Assembly: GCA_964059195.1 (NCBI GenBank)
Contig: CAXKWD010000009.1
Location: 148,423,890-148,487,889, forward strand
DNA: 64,000 nt
Reading direction: 5' to 3'
From: Ectobius pallidus
Lineage: Eukaryota > Arthropoda > Insecta > Blattodea > Ectobiidae
Shown here piece after piece: positions 53,496-64,000 of the stretch. The position numbers were made by a program, and so were the translations under genes. The notes beneath the pieces were generated by a model. The model saw nothing but the letters and a program-made list of their open reading frames with translations. It had not been told where the DNA came from and did no database searches. Each line of letters starts with the position of its first letter. Position 1 is the first letter of the stretch.

Positions 53496-54131
53496 TAGAC
53501 CTGGGATTTTAATGCAAATAATGCCTATTTTGTTCCTTATGAAATAACTTTAAAATTTTTAAGTATGTGGATGTTTCATGATAAATCACTTATATTTATA
53601 GTTTTATAGTGCCCTAAAATGCCTATTTGGAGCCTATTTTACTATTTTAGTGCCTAAAATGCTTATTTTGTACATTTAAAATAAAATTCAACTTTTGTAA
53701 CTTTTACAATCGTTTAATGGGCATCCCTGAATGAAGAGCAGAACAGCAGAGGGTGGGTTTTTCCACAGAAACTTGATTATTCCAAACAATTGTCGCTAAA
53801 GGAATGCTAACTGACGAGGGACGGAGAGGATTAAGGAGGAAAGACTACTGTGTCAAGTCACCAGTGAAAGAACATCTGCTTGAATCTCTGAATATAGTTC
53901 GTGATGCCTAATTTTGGAGTTAATTCTGTTAAGAATAGGTATACCACGTTTCTTGCAGTTAAAAAAAAAAAAAAAAGACCATGTTACAGTTTACGTGTAT
54001 ATTGTAATATTTTAAAGTCTATTTTCTGTCTACTCATTTTAAAAGCATATTTTAAGTGCCTATTTTCTCTTTTAAAACCCTATTTTAGGTGCCTAAAACT
54101 AATTTTTTTAGAGCCTAAAATCCCAGGTCTA
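53496..54131. mobile_element. hAT-like element with CCTATTTTAGG arrays
   Basis: TAGACCTGGGATTTTA and TAAAATCCCAGGTCTA are perfect inverted termini. Flanks ATTGTGAC/ATTACGAC match at 6 of 8. Many GCCTATTTT and CCTAAAA words. It supplies the empty site for the insert at 4704. Confidence 0.8.
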
Positions 54132-54264
54132 ATTACGACTTAGCTGTGTTCTTCGCAGTATCTGTATCTATCTAGAATAAAAAGAATTTTATGCTGCCAT
54201 TATGGGCAAATGGTTTCGAATTGAAATGATAAAAAACGAACCACAGACTTATGAACCTTACTCA

Positions 54265-55129
54265 TCTCTATATATATAAAAGGCTTTGTCCTGACTGACT
54301 GAATGAATGACTGACTGATTGACTGACTGAATGACAGGAATCAGCGTACAGCCTAAAATATAACAGGTAGAGACTTGGAATTTTGACAGTACCTTCGTTT
54401 CATAATGTAGGTGCTCACTAAGAAAGGATTTTGAAAAATTCTGATTCTAAATGCCAAAAATTAAATGTTTTTGAAAATACTTAATCCCTTTTTACATAGA
54501 ATTATCAATTCCAAATCACAGAATATATTGTTGCCAAATAGTATCAGATGGGCTTGGAAAAAACAAATGAAATGCACTTTTGACAAATAAGAGAAGTTAT
54601 CAAAATAATTCATGTTATAAATAAATATTACAGAATGAAATCCACTAAAATAATGGAATCACATAACTTTCTCTACCCTGGACATAGAGAAAACAAAACG
54701 AGGTATGGTAATGTGTATATTATTATATTATATCGCAGGTTTTTGGAGAGAAAAGTATGAAAGTGATAATGCTTTCTGTTTAATTTCATCTCCAAAACGG
54801 CTTTATGGGAACATAAGAGTGGGAAATTTCCCGCCTCGATATTACAATTTTATGTTACAGGAATTTCTGTTTCTTCTTATTTAAACCTCTACCAGGCTTG
54901 CTGTGTACTGTACAAGCGATGGGATGCAAAATTCTAGATCCTCTATGAGCCATAATAAACTATATCAAGCGTTTTCTGAGGGAATAGTTTGAGTGTAATA
55001 AGTCGTTCTTCCTATTTCAAATTATAAATGCCTATATAAGGACCTAGAATTTAAAATTGAAAATCCTTCATAAGCTAATTTCCAACTACAAAATACAAAA
55101 CCCGGGCGACGCCAGGTCTTTTAAGCTAG
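54265..55129 (+). mobile_element. Helitron, non-autonomous, full length 865 bp
   Basis: 5' TCTCTATATATATAAAAGG; 3' hairpin ACCCGGGCGACGCCAGGT, then CTTTTAAGCTAG; between host A and T. It has a GACTGACTGAATGA repeat near the 5' end and no gene. Near-identical to 62129-62980. Confidence 0.88.
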
Positions 55130-55147
55130 TCATGCATAAGTTAATTA

Positions 55148-56226
55148 AAGAGGGGACATACAGCTTTCAGTGAAATTCAAAGGTGAGAAATATTTAAATT
55201 TCATAATTTTTTCCTCCAATAAATTGCTCTACAATCTTGCAATCTGGTGTATTCTTTATTGACTACTTCAACAATTGCATACTATTTTCAAAGTTAATCA
55301 AACTGTTACAGTTACGGGTAACTATCGTTTCAAAATGATATCCAAGTTTCGTGCACTGAAACACTGTGTCCTTGGTAACTTCCACAAATATCAATATTTC
55401 TGAGTGATTATTTTTCTGTGTATTTGTTAATATCATATGAACGACTCTATCTACAATCATTCATTTTACATTAATAGTTCATTTCTTGAAGTGAAACATC
55501 TTTAGCCACATTAGGGGTAAATCGAGAGCTTACGAAATTAATGTAATGCTCAAAATCGTCACGAAATTAGTGAGGTGTGACGGAACAGACTGCACAGAAA
55601 ACAATCAACTCAATGATTAGGCTTATCCAAAGTTTAAAAAAATCCAAAAATTCTAAATTAAAAAATCGAAAATCCAAAATTAAAAAATTAAAAGATCAAA
55701 TATTTAAAAAATGAAAAATTAAAAGATCCAAAATTCCGAAATTAAAAAATTCAAAGATCCAAAATTCAAAAGTCCAACAATCCAAAATTCAAAAAAACCA
55801 ATAATCCAAAAATTAAAACAAGTTTCACTTCTGTCGTGTGGCATTCCATGCACACTTTTTTTTTAAATATATGAAAAAGAAAATCTAAAAAAAGATTTTT
55901 TAAAATACTTATACTGTAGATATTCAAAACATTGTAGATTCTGTTGTTCATATGATGTTTGCAAATAGATAGAAAAAAGAATCACTCAAAAATATTGCCA
56001 TTTGTGGAAATTATCACGGAAACGGCATTTTAGTGCATGAAACGTGGTTGCCATTTTGTAATGATAACTACCCATAACTGTAACAGTTTGATTAATTTTG
56101 AAAATAGTAATTGTAGAAGTAGTCAATAAAGAGTATGTCAGATAACAAGATTGTAGAGCAATTCATTGCTGAGGGGGAAAAAAGAATGAAATTCACCTAT
56201 CTCTCACCTATGTATGTGTCCCCCTT
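55148..56226. repeat. Long-TIR element, copy 3, with T-array insert in the loop
   Basis: GGGGACATACAGCTTTCAG and TATGTATGTGTCCCCCTT ends; arms as in 10453-11625. Loop occupied by 55486-55856. Confidence 0.75.
55486..55856. repeat. T-array element copy 5 (inverted)
   Basis: Starts GAAGTGAAACATCTTTAGCC, ends TCTGTCGTGTGGCATTCCAT; the shortest array. No LINE tail. Confidence 0.7.
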
Positions 56227-56360
56227 AAAATAATTGATAGTTATATAGCTAAAAACCTGGCTTTAGAAGCCACCCAGGAAAAAAACACTCAGGTTCTCAA
56301 TGTTTTCCAATTTAGGCATGCATTCATGATCCCTTCTGTACACCTATGCAAAAAGAAAAA

Positions 56361-58122
56361 AATCCCTTTAGGCAAGCCTACAGGCTGAGGTAGATTTCGA
56401 AGTGCTTTTGGTTTAATTTATTGTCGCTGCGTAGCACTCTTCTTCTTGGCATGACAAACCCGCAATAATAACTGCAAAAAAGAGGAAAGAGCACTTTTTC
56501 AAACATTCAAATCTCGCCTTATATGAGATCTATCGAGAAACTAGTTATTGATTTGTAGAGTACTCATCAAGAGCTTTTCAACGATACCCCACAAGACGTG
56601 GTTTCAAAAATTTCTAATTTCCATCCCTCCACCCCCACTCGTACCCTCAAAACCCCCCGAATTGTTGGTGACATTGTGAACTCCATAGGGAGTACTCTAA
56701 TTTATTCGAACAAAGTTTCCCTCTATACTTCATAGGGGCCGAGATATAAATGTTTTAAAATTTCAACCCCCTCCCCCGACCACCCTCTTGGGCCAATTTT
56801 GCTCATTAACGAACTTGTCCGAACTACTGGGCTTACTAATATTATAATAAAATTTGGTTCAAATATCTTCAAAATTACGGCCTATATGTATAGGCTATAC
56901 AAAAAAAATTGGACGAGCGGTGGTTTCGTACTTAGGGTGGCATGAAACGTACATGCGCATATGCTCGTTCGTGATACTTCATGAAATACCGCCCGACGTT
57001 TTTTATTTGACCGACTGTACATCCAACGCTACCCATTACCCATCAACTGTGAAATTCATACTGAAGATGGCCTTGCTCATTTATTTTATAACACCACGAC
57101 ATGCAGAAATTGTTAGGTAGATTTCGAAGAAAAATCTACCTATTGCAATCGATACCATGTCATGACTTTCGAAAAATTCTTTCATATGTTTACGTTTCAT
57201 GCCTCCCTAAGTACGAAACCACCTCCCGTTCAAAAAAATTATATAAATTAAATAATTATATATTTATGTATATATATATATTTATATTTATGTATATATA
57301 TATTTATATTTATGTAAATATAAATATATTACACGCTAGCGGCCGTAATTTTGAAGGTATTTGAACCAAATTTTATTATGTTATTTCTAGGCCCAATAGT
57401 TCGGACAAGTTCGTTAATGAGTAAAATTGGCCCAAGGGGGTGGTCGGGGAAGGGGGATGAAATTTTAAAACATTTATATCTCGGCCCCTATGAAGTATAG
57501 AGGGAAATTTTGTTTGAATAAATTAAAGTACTCCCTATGGAGTTCACAGTGACAGCAACGATTCGGGGGTTTTCGAGGTACGAGTGGGGGTGGGGGGATG
57601 GAAATTCGAAATTTTTGAAACCACGTCTTGTGGGGTATCGTTGAAAAGCTCTTCATGAGTACTCTACAAATCAATAACTAGTTTCTTGATAGTTCTCATA
57701 TAAGGCGAGATTTGAATGTTTGAAAAAGTGCTCTTTCCTCTTTTTTGTAGTTATTATTGCGGGTTTGTCATGTCAAGGCTAAAGAAGAAGAGTGCTGAGC
57801 AGCGACAATAAATTAAACCTAAAGCACTTCGAAATCTACCTCTGCCTGTAAAGTAATGTAAAGTAAAGTGATCCCTATACAGGCCGTGGAGGCCCAGAGG
57901 GTTCCAGGAGGTTGAGGCTCCCAGATTTTGGACATTCGGCACATGAAGGTGGTAAGGTTGTCAGCCTTACGCACCGGCCGCCTTTACCCCCAGGATTGCT
58001 CGTGGTACTCATTTCTGTTAGAGGCCATAGTGCCACCAGAAGGATTAGGCCAATTGAAAAATCTCATTGACCTCATCGGGAATCGAACCCGCGACCTTCC
58101 GGTTTGTAGCCTGCCTAAAGGG
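56361..58122. repeat. Full foldback of the AATCCCTTTAGGCA family, two opposed units
   Basis: Unit 56361-57117 and inverted unit 57115-58122 meet at TAGGTAGATTTCGAAG. Outer ends AATCCCTTTAGGCAAGCC and TGCCTAAAGGGATT. The right arm carries a SINE (57865-58110). TA-rich runs lie near the centre (about 57240-57330). Confidence 0.8.
57865..58110 (-). repeat. SINE family B, copy 3 with tRNA-like head
   Basis: Minus-strand head GCGGGTTCGATTCCCGATGA. Inserted in the foldback arm; the uninterrupted sequence is at 16123-16148. Confidence 0.78.
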
Positions 58123-58233
58123 ATTTTTTTAAATTTCGTAATTTTTTCACTATTTTTAGGTCATAAATGTCTTGCCGAAGTAATGTTACTCTCGTAACTG
58201 CTTGCGTTTCTGACACATTACTTGTCATCCCAG

Positions 58234-58282
58234 GTGTCTGGTGAGAGGAGACCCCAGCCTCTTCTGCTTCTACGTCGTGACG
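58234..58282 (+). other. Candidate 49-bp exon
   Basis: CATCCCAG|GTGTCTGG to GTGACG|GTGAGTG: both splice signals are good and the segment is GC-rich against AT-rich flanks. Frame VSGERRPQPLLLLRRD is open, but I recognise nothing. Confidence 0.2.
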
Positions 58283-58358
58283 GTGAGTGTAATATTGTTC
58301 CTTCTCTATGCTACCTTAGAGAAATGTTACCTATCTTTTTTAGTACTTACTAATCACC

Positions 58359-58500
58359 AGGGCCCGGATTCTAATGACATGTCATCTTTTTATTGACGCT
58401 GCATAGACATTGCCAACTTGTGAATAAATCCTAATCATGGCCTCTAGATTATAAAAATACATTTTTGTTAGGTAATTTTTTGCCATTTTATATTTTTTGT
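58359..58500. mobile_element. hAT end fragment (relative of 33134-33878)
   Basis: CAGGGCCCGGATTCTAATGA, then ATGACATGTCATCTTTTTAT, matching the inverted right end at 33780-33878. Confidence 0.7.
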
Positions 58501-58548
58501 ACGACGTAACTAGTTAGTGGTACTTACGAATATTGTTGCCGTGGATCG

Positions 58549-58880
58549 TAACTTGACATTCCCGCACGCAATCTGGTTGCTATGAAAACAAAAGAAATCT
58601 CCGTGCGGTAAAAAATTACAAAAAGCACAAATGCCGAAAGTAAAATCATCATAATACAAGGCCTCCTAGTTTGTGGCGACTTTAACAGGACAAATATTCG
58701 GTCCCCATAACAACAAACACATGCGAATCACTTTCTGAAAAATAACATCCATCTTCAATAGTGTATATACATAATATTTTCTGCTAATATCTCAATTAAT
58801 ATAATTAAATTGATATAAATATTCATCGTGCAAAAAATAGCAAGCAATACTCTTGCCGTAAGCGCATAACGGATCTCGGG
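58549..58880. repeat. Dispersed repeat, pair with 14153-14460
   Basis: TTGACATTCCCGCACGCAAT to AAGCGCATAACGGATCTC. Class unknown. Confidence 0.7.
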
Positions 58881-58884
58881 GGCG

Positions 58885-59387
58885 GCCAACCAGGTTTTAT
58901 TTTTTACTTTCTAAGTTTGTTCTAAAATAAAATTGGTTGTAGGCCTAAGTCAATAAGCAGCTTAAGTTATTTTTATGTGTTTATTTTAACTGCATTGTCC
59001 TGTCGTATAACGGTGACACGAATTAATCAGTTAATCTGAAACGGATTATTCTTGAAGAAAAATTGCTATTTTTTTAAAGTAGGAGCAGCAATCCTTTTGG
59101 ACTCAACAGTAGGCCTCACTAAAATCATGATTTTCAAAAGATTAAACTGGTACATACAGATAAAATTGTCCCTAATTAGAACATTTTAATATATTTTTCT
59201 GTTTAGTGCCCGGCATCAGTTAACCGATTTGGTCCAAAATCAATAGGCGTTATAAATCCGATAAAGCGCATTTGAGTTATCGCGCTTATAGACACACAGA
59301 CAGACAGTCATGTCTACCAGACAATCTCTTAAAGTACCGATGCAATTCTGGCACTTAATAATTATGTAATATCATCACTAAAGCCCG
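58885..59387. other. No recognised feature
   Basis: AT-rich, with a short patch (CAGTTAACCGATTTGGTCCA) resembling the phrase after 51842. Confidence 0.4.
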
Positions 59388-59391
59388 GATT

Positions 59392-60386
59392 TTCATGCAC
59401 TATCAAACTTAAAAACATGCATGCATTCATGCACTATCGTATCTCCAAATATGCACAATGAAGAGCGAAACATGCACTATAAAAAATCCGCACTGTACTG
59501 CAATATATTTCAATTTCTATTAAAACAACATACAACAACAAGTTTTTCCAAATTCTCCTCACTTAAACTCGTGCGTTTATCAGTTTAGGACATTCTTGAA
59601 CGCAGAAAAGGATCTTTCTACTTCACAAGAAGTAACAGGTGCATAGGCCTACATAAGGGAAGCAATTTGACTGAGGGTGAGATCGAATTCCATGTCTTAT
59701 ACATTTTTTCCACAATACGTCTTTCACTGTTTTCAGAAGTTTAAGATCAGGGTTTGAACTAAGTACCTTCTTAAGTTTTTCCCTGACTGTCACACCCGTT
59801 TCTCCACAACACGATTCTAAAATATTCAAAGCCTTCAACAATGGCTAGTGACTGACAAATTCAAGCAGTGAACATTTTGTTTAGCAGTTTTCTTTCAATG
59901 GAAGGTGGTGGTGGTCTGCAAGTCGGCATTTTCTTTTGTAGTCTGGTGTATTATATTACTGTTTATTTAGGGTAAACAGTAGCTTGCACTCTCAAATTCA
60001 TGCAGGTGGCAGACTCTGTTGCCAAGTCCATCAAAATATAACAATGGTAATTCAATACAACATTTTTACGTTTCTTTGAAAAGCCAAGATTTTAGGGAGG
60101 CATATTCATAATATGCACAGTTATGCATGGCAACTTGATATTATGCACTAAAACCAGAAAATGCGGGTTTATATGCATTAAAAACGTCTGAATATGCTAC
60201 ATTAAACCCAAAAAATCCAAAACATGCATTATACATTAATTTTACCATAAAAAGGCCGAAATATGCAAACATGCACGGAAAAAATATGTTTATTTGGAAT
60301 CCATAAGTCATGTAATGTGTAACTACAAAGTTTGAGAAGTGTAACCAAAGTATATAAAAACATGCATTTGCATGGAAATCCGGGCT
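59392..60386. mobile_element. hAT-like element with ATGCACTA/ATGCA arrays
   Basis: AGCCCGGATTTTCATGCA and TGCATGGAAATCCGGGCT termini; CTAA on each side. Many CATGCA and TATGCAC words within 150 bp of both ends. No transposase. Confidence 0.7.
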
Positions 60387-60745
60387 CTAATCAACACATA
60401 ATCTTTTTGATGCATGCAATATAACGGGCGAGTTGGGCAGTGAATTTAATATATGACGGGGGCCCGAGAAAATTTGTCCCTGAGGCCCTTGCTTTCTTTC
60501 CACGGCCCTGCTATAATAGGAGGGTTTAACTTGGAAATAAATGTAAAGAAATCTGATAAGGCGTTTGGTTCTTGTTAATGGGAGGAACGCGCTTTGCTGT
60601 CGATATTATTAGCAAGAGAAAATGAATTATGGTCACTTGAGACTGCAATGAATTGTAATGGCCTCAGGAATAACCAGGCTGGTATCAGACACGGCGCCGA
60701 GCGAACAGATGCCACGCAACAATCAGTCACCTTCTTCGTACCGGT

Positions 60746-61385
60746 ATAATAATAATAATTAAACCCGAGTGCCTTTATGGAGCCGAAACTCTAATTTTGA
60801 ACAGAAAAATAGATGTAGAAAATATAATAAAAAAAGAGTGCAAAATTATAAGAAAAATTTTAGGTCCACGGAGCGTAGATGAAGAATACAGACTTAGGAA
60901 TAAAAAGGAAATAAAAAAAAACATATACAGACATTCATAGTGATATCAGAAAACAAAGGTTAAAATTTTATGGACGTATTAAACGAAAAAATTCAAATAG
61001 GCTCACAAGACAAATATTGGAATTCTGTGAAAGTAGAAGTAAAGCAAAAGTCGATACTATGAAATGGATTGGTGAAGTAAAAAATGACTTAAAACTGGCA
61101 GAAATTACTCCAGAAGATATTTTGAAAAGAGATAGCTTTAGAATTAAGGTGCATTAGAATTAGGTGAATTAGAATTAAGTGGGAAGTTAACCAAGAGGAC
61201 AGACCAAAGAAAAAAACTGGAACAACATGGACAAACGAGAGGAAGGAAGCTCACGGCCAAAGGATGAAAGCAATATGGAGTCAAAGGAAAACACAGAAAC
61301 GCCTCTACGTACTTTGCATAGTCCTACATGGGCTCATGCGCTAAAAAATAAAATTAAAAAATTAAAAAAAAAACGAAAAAAATAC

Positions 61386-61422
<37 letters not shown>

Positions 61423-61430
61423 TAATAATA
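60746..61430 (+). pseudogene. LINE 3' end, decayed, with (AAT)n tail
   Basis: Frameshifted reading gives KPECLYGAETLILNRKID, IIRKILGPRSVDEEYRLRN, RLKFYGRIKR and TWTNERKEAHGQRMKAIWSQ, the usual C-terminal region after the RT of a non-LTR element. It ends in an AATAAT run (61389-61428). Confidence 0.7.
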
Positions 61431-61431
61431 A

Positions 61432-61735
61432 TTGGTAACGTCTTGGACTCGCATTTGGGAGGTCCCAGGTTCAAATCCCGTGGCCGGTCGATTTGACTTG
61501 GGTTTTTTCATGGTTTATACAGTCGTAAAGGCAAATGCCGAATCGGATATTTACATACCACTAATCATCCTCACCATTTCATCTTGTATCGTATCCATTT
61601 AAATTTACTCTATAAAGTACACCTAGAAATAATTGACAATCAATAGTTCCGTGGCCTACCCTACTGTACTGACACAGATCCCGAACTCCTGATATGGCCT
61701 AGCAGATAAAAGGAGTATAAAAACAGCTGAAATAT
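61432..61735 (+). repeat. tRNA-headed SINE (family A), best copy
   Basis: Head TTGGTAACGTCTTGGACTCG with B box GGTTCAAATCC, body CGTAAAGGCAAATGCCGAAT, tail GGCCTAGCAGATAAAAGGAG. Inserted after the LINE (AAT)n tail. Confidence 0.78.
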
Positions 61736-62128
61736 ATAAATAGTACAAATATTAACATGCATACGTGAGAAAGTTTGTGCAATATATTTTGCACCGTTTA
61801 TGACAAAAAATCGAAATCTATATAACACCGGAATGTTTCATGATGCCTAGAAACCGAAAAAAAATGTGTTTTTTTAATGACGTCTATGGTCATCTGTATC
61901 GGGAAAGTGATATTTGTACATCCCTGGCGCATTCTTGAGGTGACATGCTAATGCGGAGAGAGGGCTGCCTCCCTTAGCAACCAATCACGTCTGGAGATCG
62001 CTATCCTCTCCGCAATTCCGCATCTTTCAATAAAAGTGATGGGTCCATAGCAACCTCAACACTGCGACGTAACTTCCAAGCCGTCTGTGAATTTCTGATA
62101 CTCAAAACAATTGACTGGACATTCATCA

Positions 62129-62980
62129 TCTCTCTATATATAAAAGGCTTTGTCCTGACTGACTGAATGAATGACTGATTGACTGAATGACAGGAATCAA
62201 CGTACAGCCTAAACTATAACAGGTAGAGGCTTGGAATTTTGACAGTACCTTCGTTTTATAATGTAGGTGCTCACTAAGAAAGGATTTTGAAAAATTCTGA
62301 TTCTAAATGCCAAAAATTAAATGTTTTTGAAAATACTTAATCCCTTTTTACATAGAATTATCAATTCCAAATCACAGAATATAGTGTTGCCAAATGGTAT
62401 CAGGTGGGCTTGGAAGAAACAAATGAAATGCACTTTTGACAAATAAGAGAAGTTATCAAAATAATTCATGTTATAAATAAATATTACAGAATGAAATCCA
62501 CTAAAATAATGGAATCACATAACTTTCTCTACCCTGGACATAGAGAAAACAAAACGAGGTATGGTAATGTGTATATTATTATATTATATCGCAGGTTTTT
62601 GGAGAGAAAAGTATGAAAGTGATAATGCTTTCTGTTTAATTTCATCCCCAAAAGGGCTTTATGGTAACATAAGAGTGGGAAATTTCCCGCCTCGATATTA
62701 CAATTTTATAGGAATTTCTGTTTCTTCTTATTTAAACCTCTACCAGGCTTGCTGTGCACTGTACAAGCGATGGGATGCAAAATTCTAGATCCTCTATGAG
62801 CCATAAAAAACTATATCAAGCGTTTTCTGAGGGAATAGTTTCAGTGTAATAAGTCGTTCTTCCTATTTCAAATTATAAATGCCTATATAAGGACCTAGAA
62901 TTTAAAATTGAAAAGCCTTCATAAGCTAATTTCCAATTACAAAATACAAAACCCGGGCGACGCCGGGTCTTTTAAGCTAG
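62129..62980 (+). mobile_element. Helitron, non-autonomous, full length 852 bp
   Basis: Near-identical to 54265-55129, with hairpin ACCCGGGCGACGCCGGGT and terminal CTAG. The 5' end has an extra TC repeat. Confidence 0.88.
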
Positions 62981-63225
62981 TAACGTATAGAAACGTTATG
63001 CATTCATGTTTAATTTCTAGCAGGCTTTGACATTATAAACAAAAATATTCTCACAAAAGGCCATGATTTGCCAGGTAACAGAACACCATCAACCCTTAGT
63101 TGCTTGGCAATCCTAGACGACTGAGAAATGCCCACCCCTTGTTTCAGAACGAACAAAAGTAAAAGAAGTTTCGAACAGAAGTAATATGACACTGAACACA
63201 TCGATCACCCGACCATTCGTCAGTC

Positions 63226-63226
<1 letters not shown>

Positions 63227-63270
<44 letters not shown>
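63227..63270. repeat. (AAT)n microsatellite
   Basis: Uninterrupted AAT repeat of about 44 bases next to the hAT at 63280. Confidence 0.95.
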
Positions 63271-63275
<5 letters not shown>

Positions 63276-63279
63276 CAAC

Positions 63280-63751
63280 TAGGGGCGGATTTCTATGACC
63301 TACAAAATAGGATATATACATGCATTTATGACCTAAAATACATTAAAATATGACCAATAAAATTTAAAATATGACTTTACCACTTACACATTGTGTATAT
63401 TTTGTAAAGTTTCATTACAATTCATTTTATTAAAATATATTGTTAATTATTTAAAATATCTGTAAATTCTCAAAAAAGTATCATTATAATGCAAAATTTA
63501 CAAAATATGAAACGAAACTTCAAAATTTCTTTAATATGCACACAAACATGTCGAAAATATGACCTAAATATGCATATTCATACTAAATATGCTGCAATAG
63601 TTGAAAATTTCCTAAATATGCAGTTAGCCTATATGCACAATAAAAGCCGTTCCATTTTCACCAGGATGCTTGGAATCGGGTTTAAATTAGTTGGAAACCT
63701 CAAATAATGCAAAAGGGAAAAATATGACATGTCATAGAAATCCGCCCCCTA
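63280..63751. mobile_element. hAT-like element with ATATGACC arrays
   Basis: TAGGGGCGGATTTCTATGAC and GTCATAGAAATCCGCCCCCTA. Words such as ATGACCTAAAA and AAATATGCA are repeated. No clear duplication at the flanks. Confidence 0.7.
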
Positions 63752-63755
63752 GTCA

Positions 63756-63855
63756 TCAATAAAGGCCGTGGAAGTCGGCATGCTGACCACATGCCCCCAT
63801 TCCCGCAATCTGCCTATGATAGATGGCGCAGCGGTCGAATGGTAGGCCTAGTTTC
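63756..63855. repeat. SINE family C fragment
   Basis: TCGGCATGCTGACCACATGC, as at 27710-27730 in inverse order. The last ~150 bases of the window hold nothing recognised. Confidence 0.5.
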
Positions 63856-64000
63856 TCAAAGGGATGCAGTTTAGTATTGAGCCATTGAGTTTAGTATTTC
63901 TTTTAGTTCTTTGAGATGTTCTAAATAGCAATTCAACCGTACAGGTATGTTAAATTTTGATTAGTTTAGTAAATATGAGGTTTTTAAATATGTATATATA

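Overview
The window is insect genomic DNA. It holds most of one recognisable nuclear gene, the ecdysone receptor EcR, on the + strand. The exon sequences encode the EcR DNA-binding domain (P-box CEGCKG) and the complete ligand-binding domain, ending AEIWDVIT with almost no F domain. The very short F region, large introns (1.0 to 18.4 kb) and AT-rich, repeat-packed introns suggest a large-genome hemimetabolous insect, perhaps cockroach- or locust-like. The species is inference only.

Layout. 1-61: exon from the N-terminal A/B region, cut by the window edge. 62-18483: intron 1, packed with nested transposons. 18484-18654 and 22637-22911: the two DNA-binding-domain exons, separated by an intron with two hAT elements and a 5'-truncated LINE. 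28306-28362: a 57-base hinge exon. 31792-31926, 33920-34072, 35120-35342 and 41785-42029: the ligand-binding-domain exons. All junctions are GT-AG and in frame, giving 439 codons before the stop at 42027-42029. From 42030 to 64000 I recognise no second gene; it is 3' UTR or intergenic DNA with many repeats and two weak candidate exons.

The mobile DNA is unusually legible, because many insertions can be dated relative to each other and several have empty-site paralogs within the window. Present are: Helitrons (CTAG 3' end, GC hairpin, TC 5' end) including two near-identical ~0.86 kb copies; many hAT-type elements with 8-bp target duplications; deleted or palindromic mariner derivatives; pogo/Tigger-like elements with TA duplications; a LINE with YADDT and a 7-bp target duplication plus other LINE remnants; a Penelope-like fragment with a GIY-YIG endonuclease domain; tRNA-headed SINEs; long foldback elements; and a five-copy family of elements filled with irregular T-rich arrays.

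The most interesting signal is a set of about ten short segments fitting the hammerhead ribozyme core (CTGANGA, stem II, GAAA, then a small palindrome ending in a NUH triplet). They sit in Penelope-like ends, in inverted repeats, and in two small inserts flanked by 13-15 bp target duplications. One insert carries a 240-bp perfect palindrome; the other has an empty site elsewhere in the window. Together they look like a family of small ribozyme-bearing retroelements. All calls were made by eye; no search, alignment or folding program was run.
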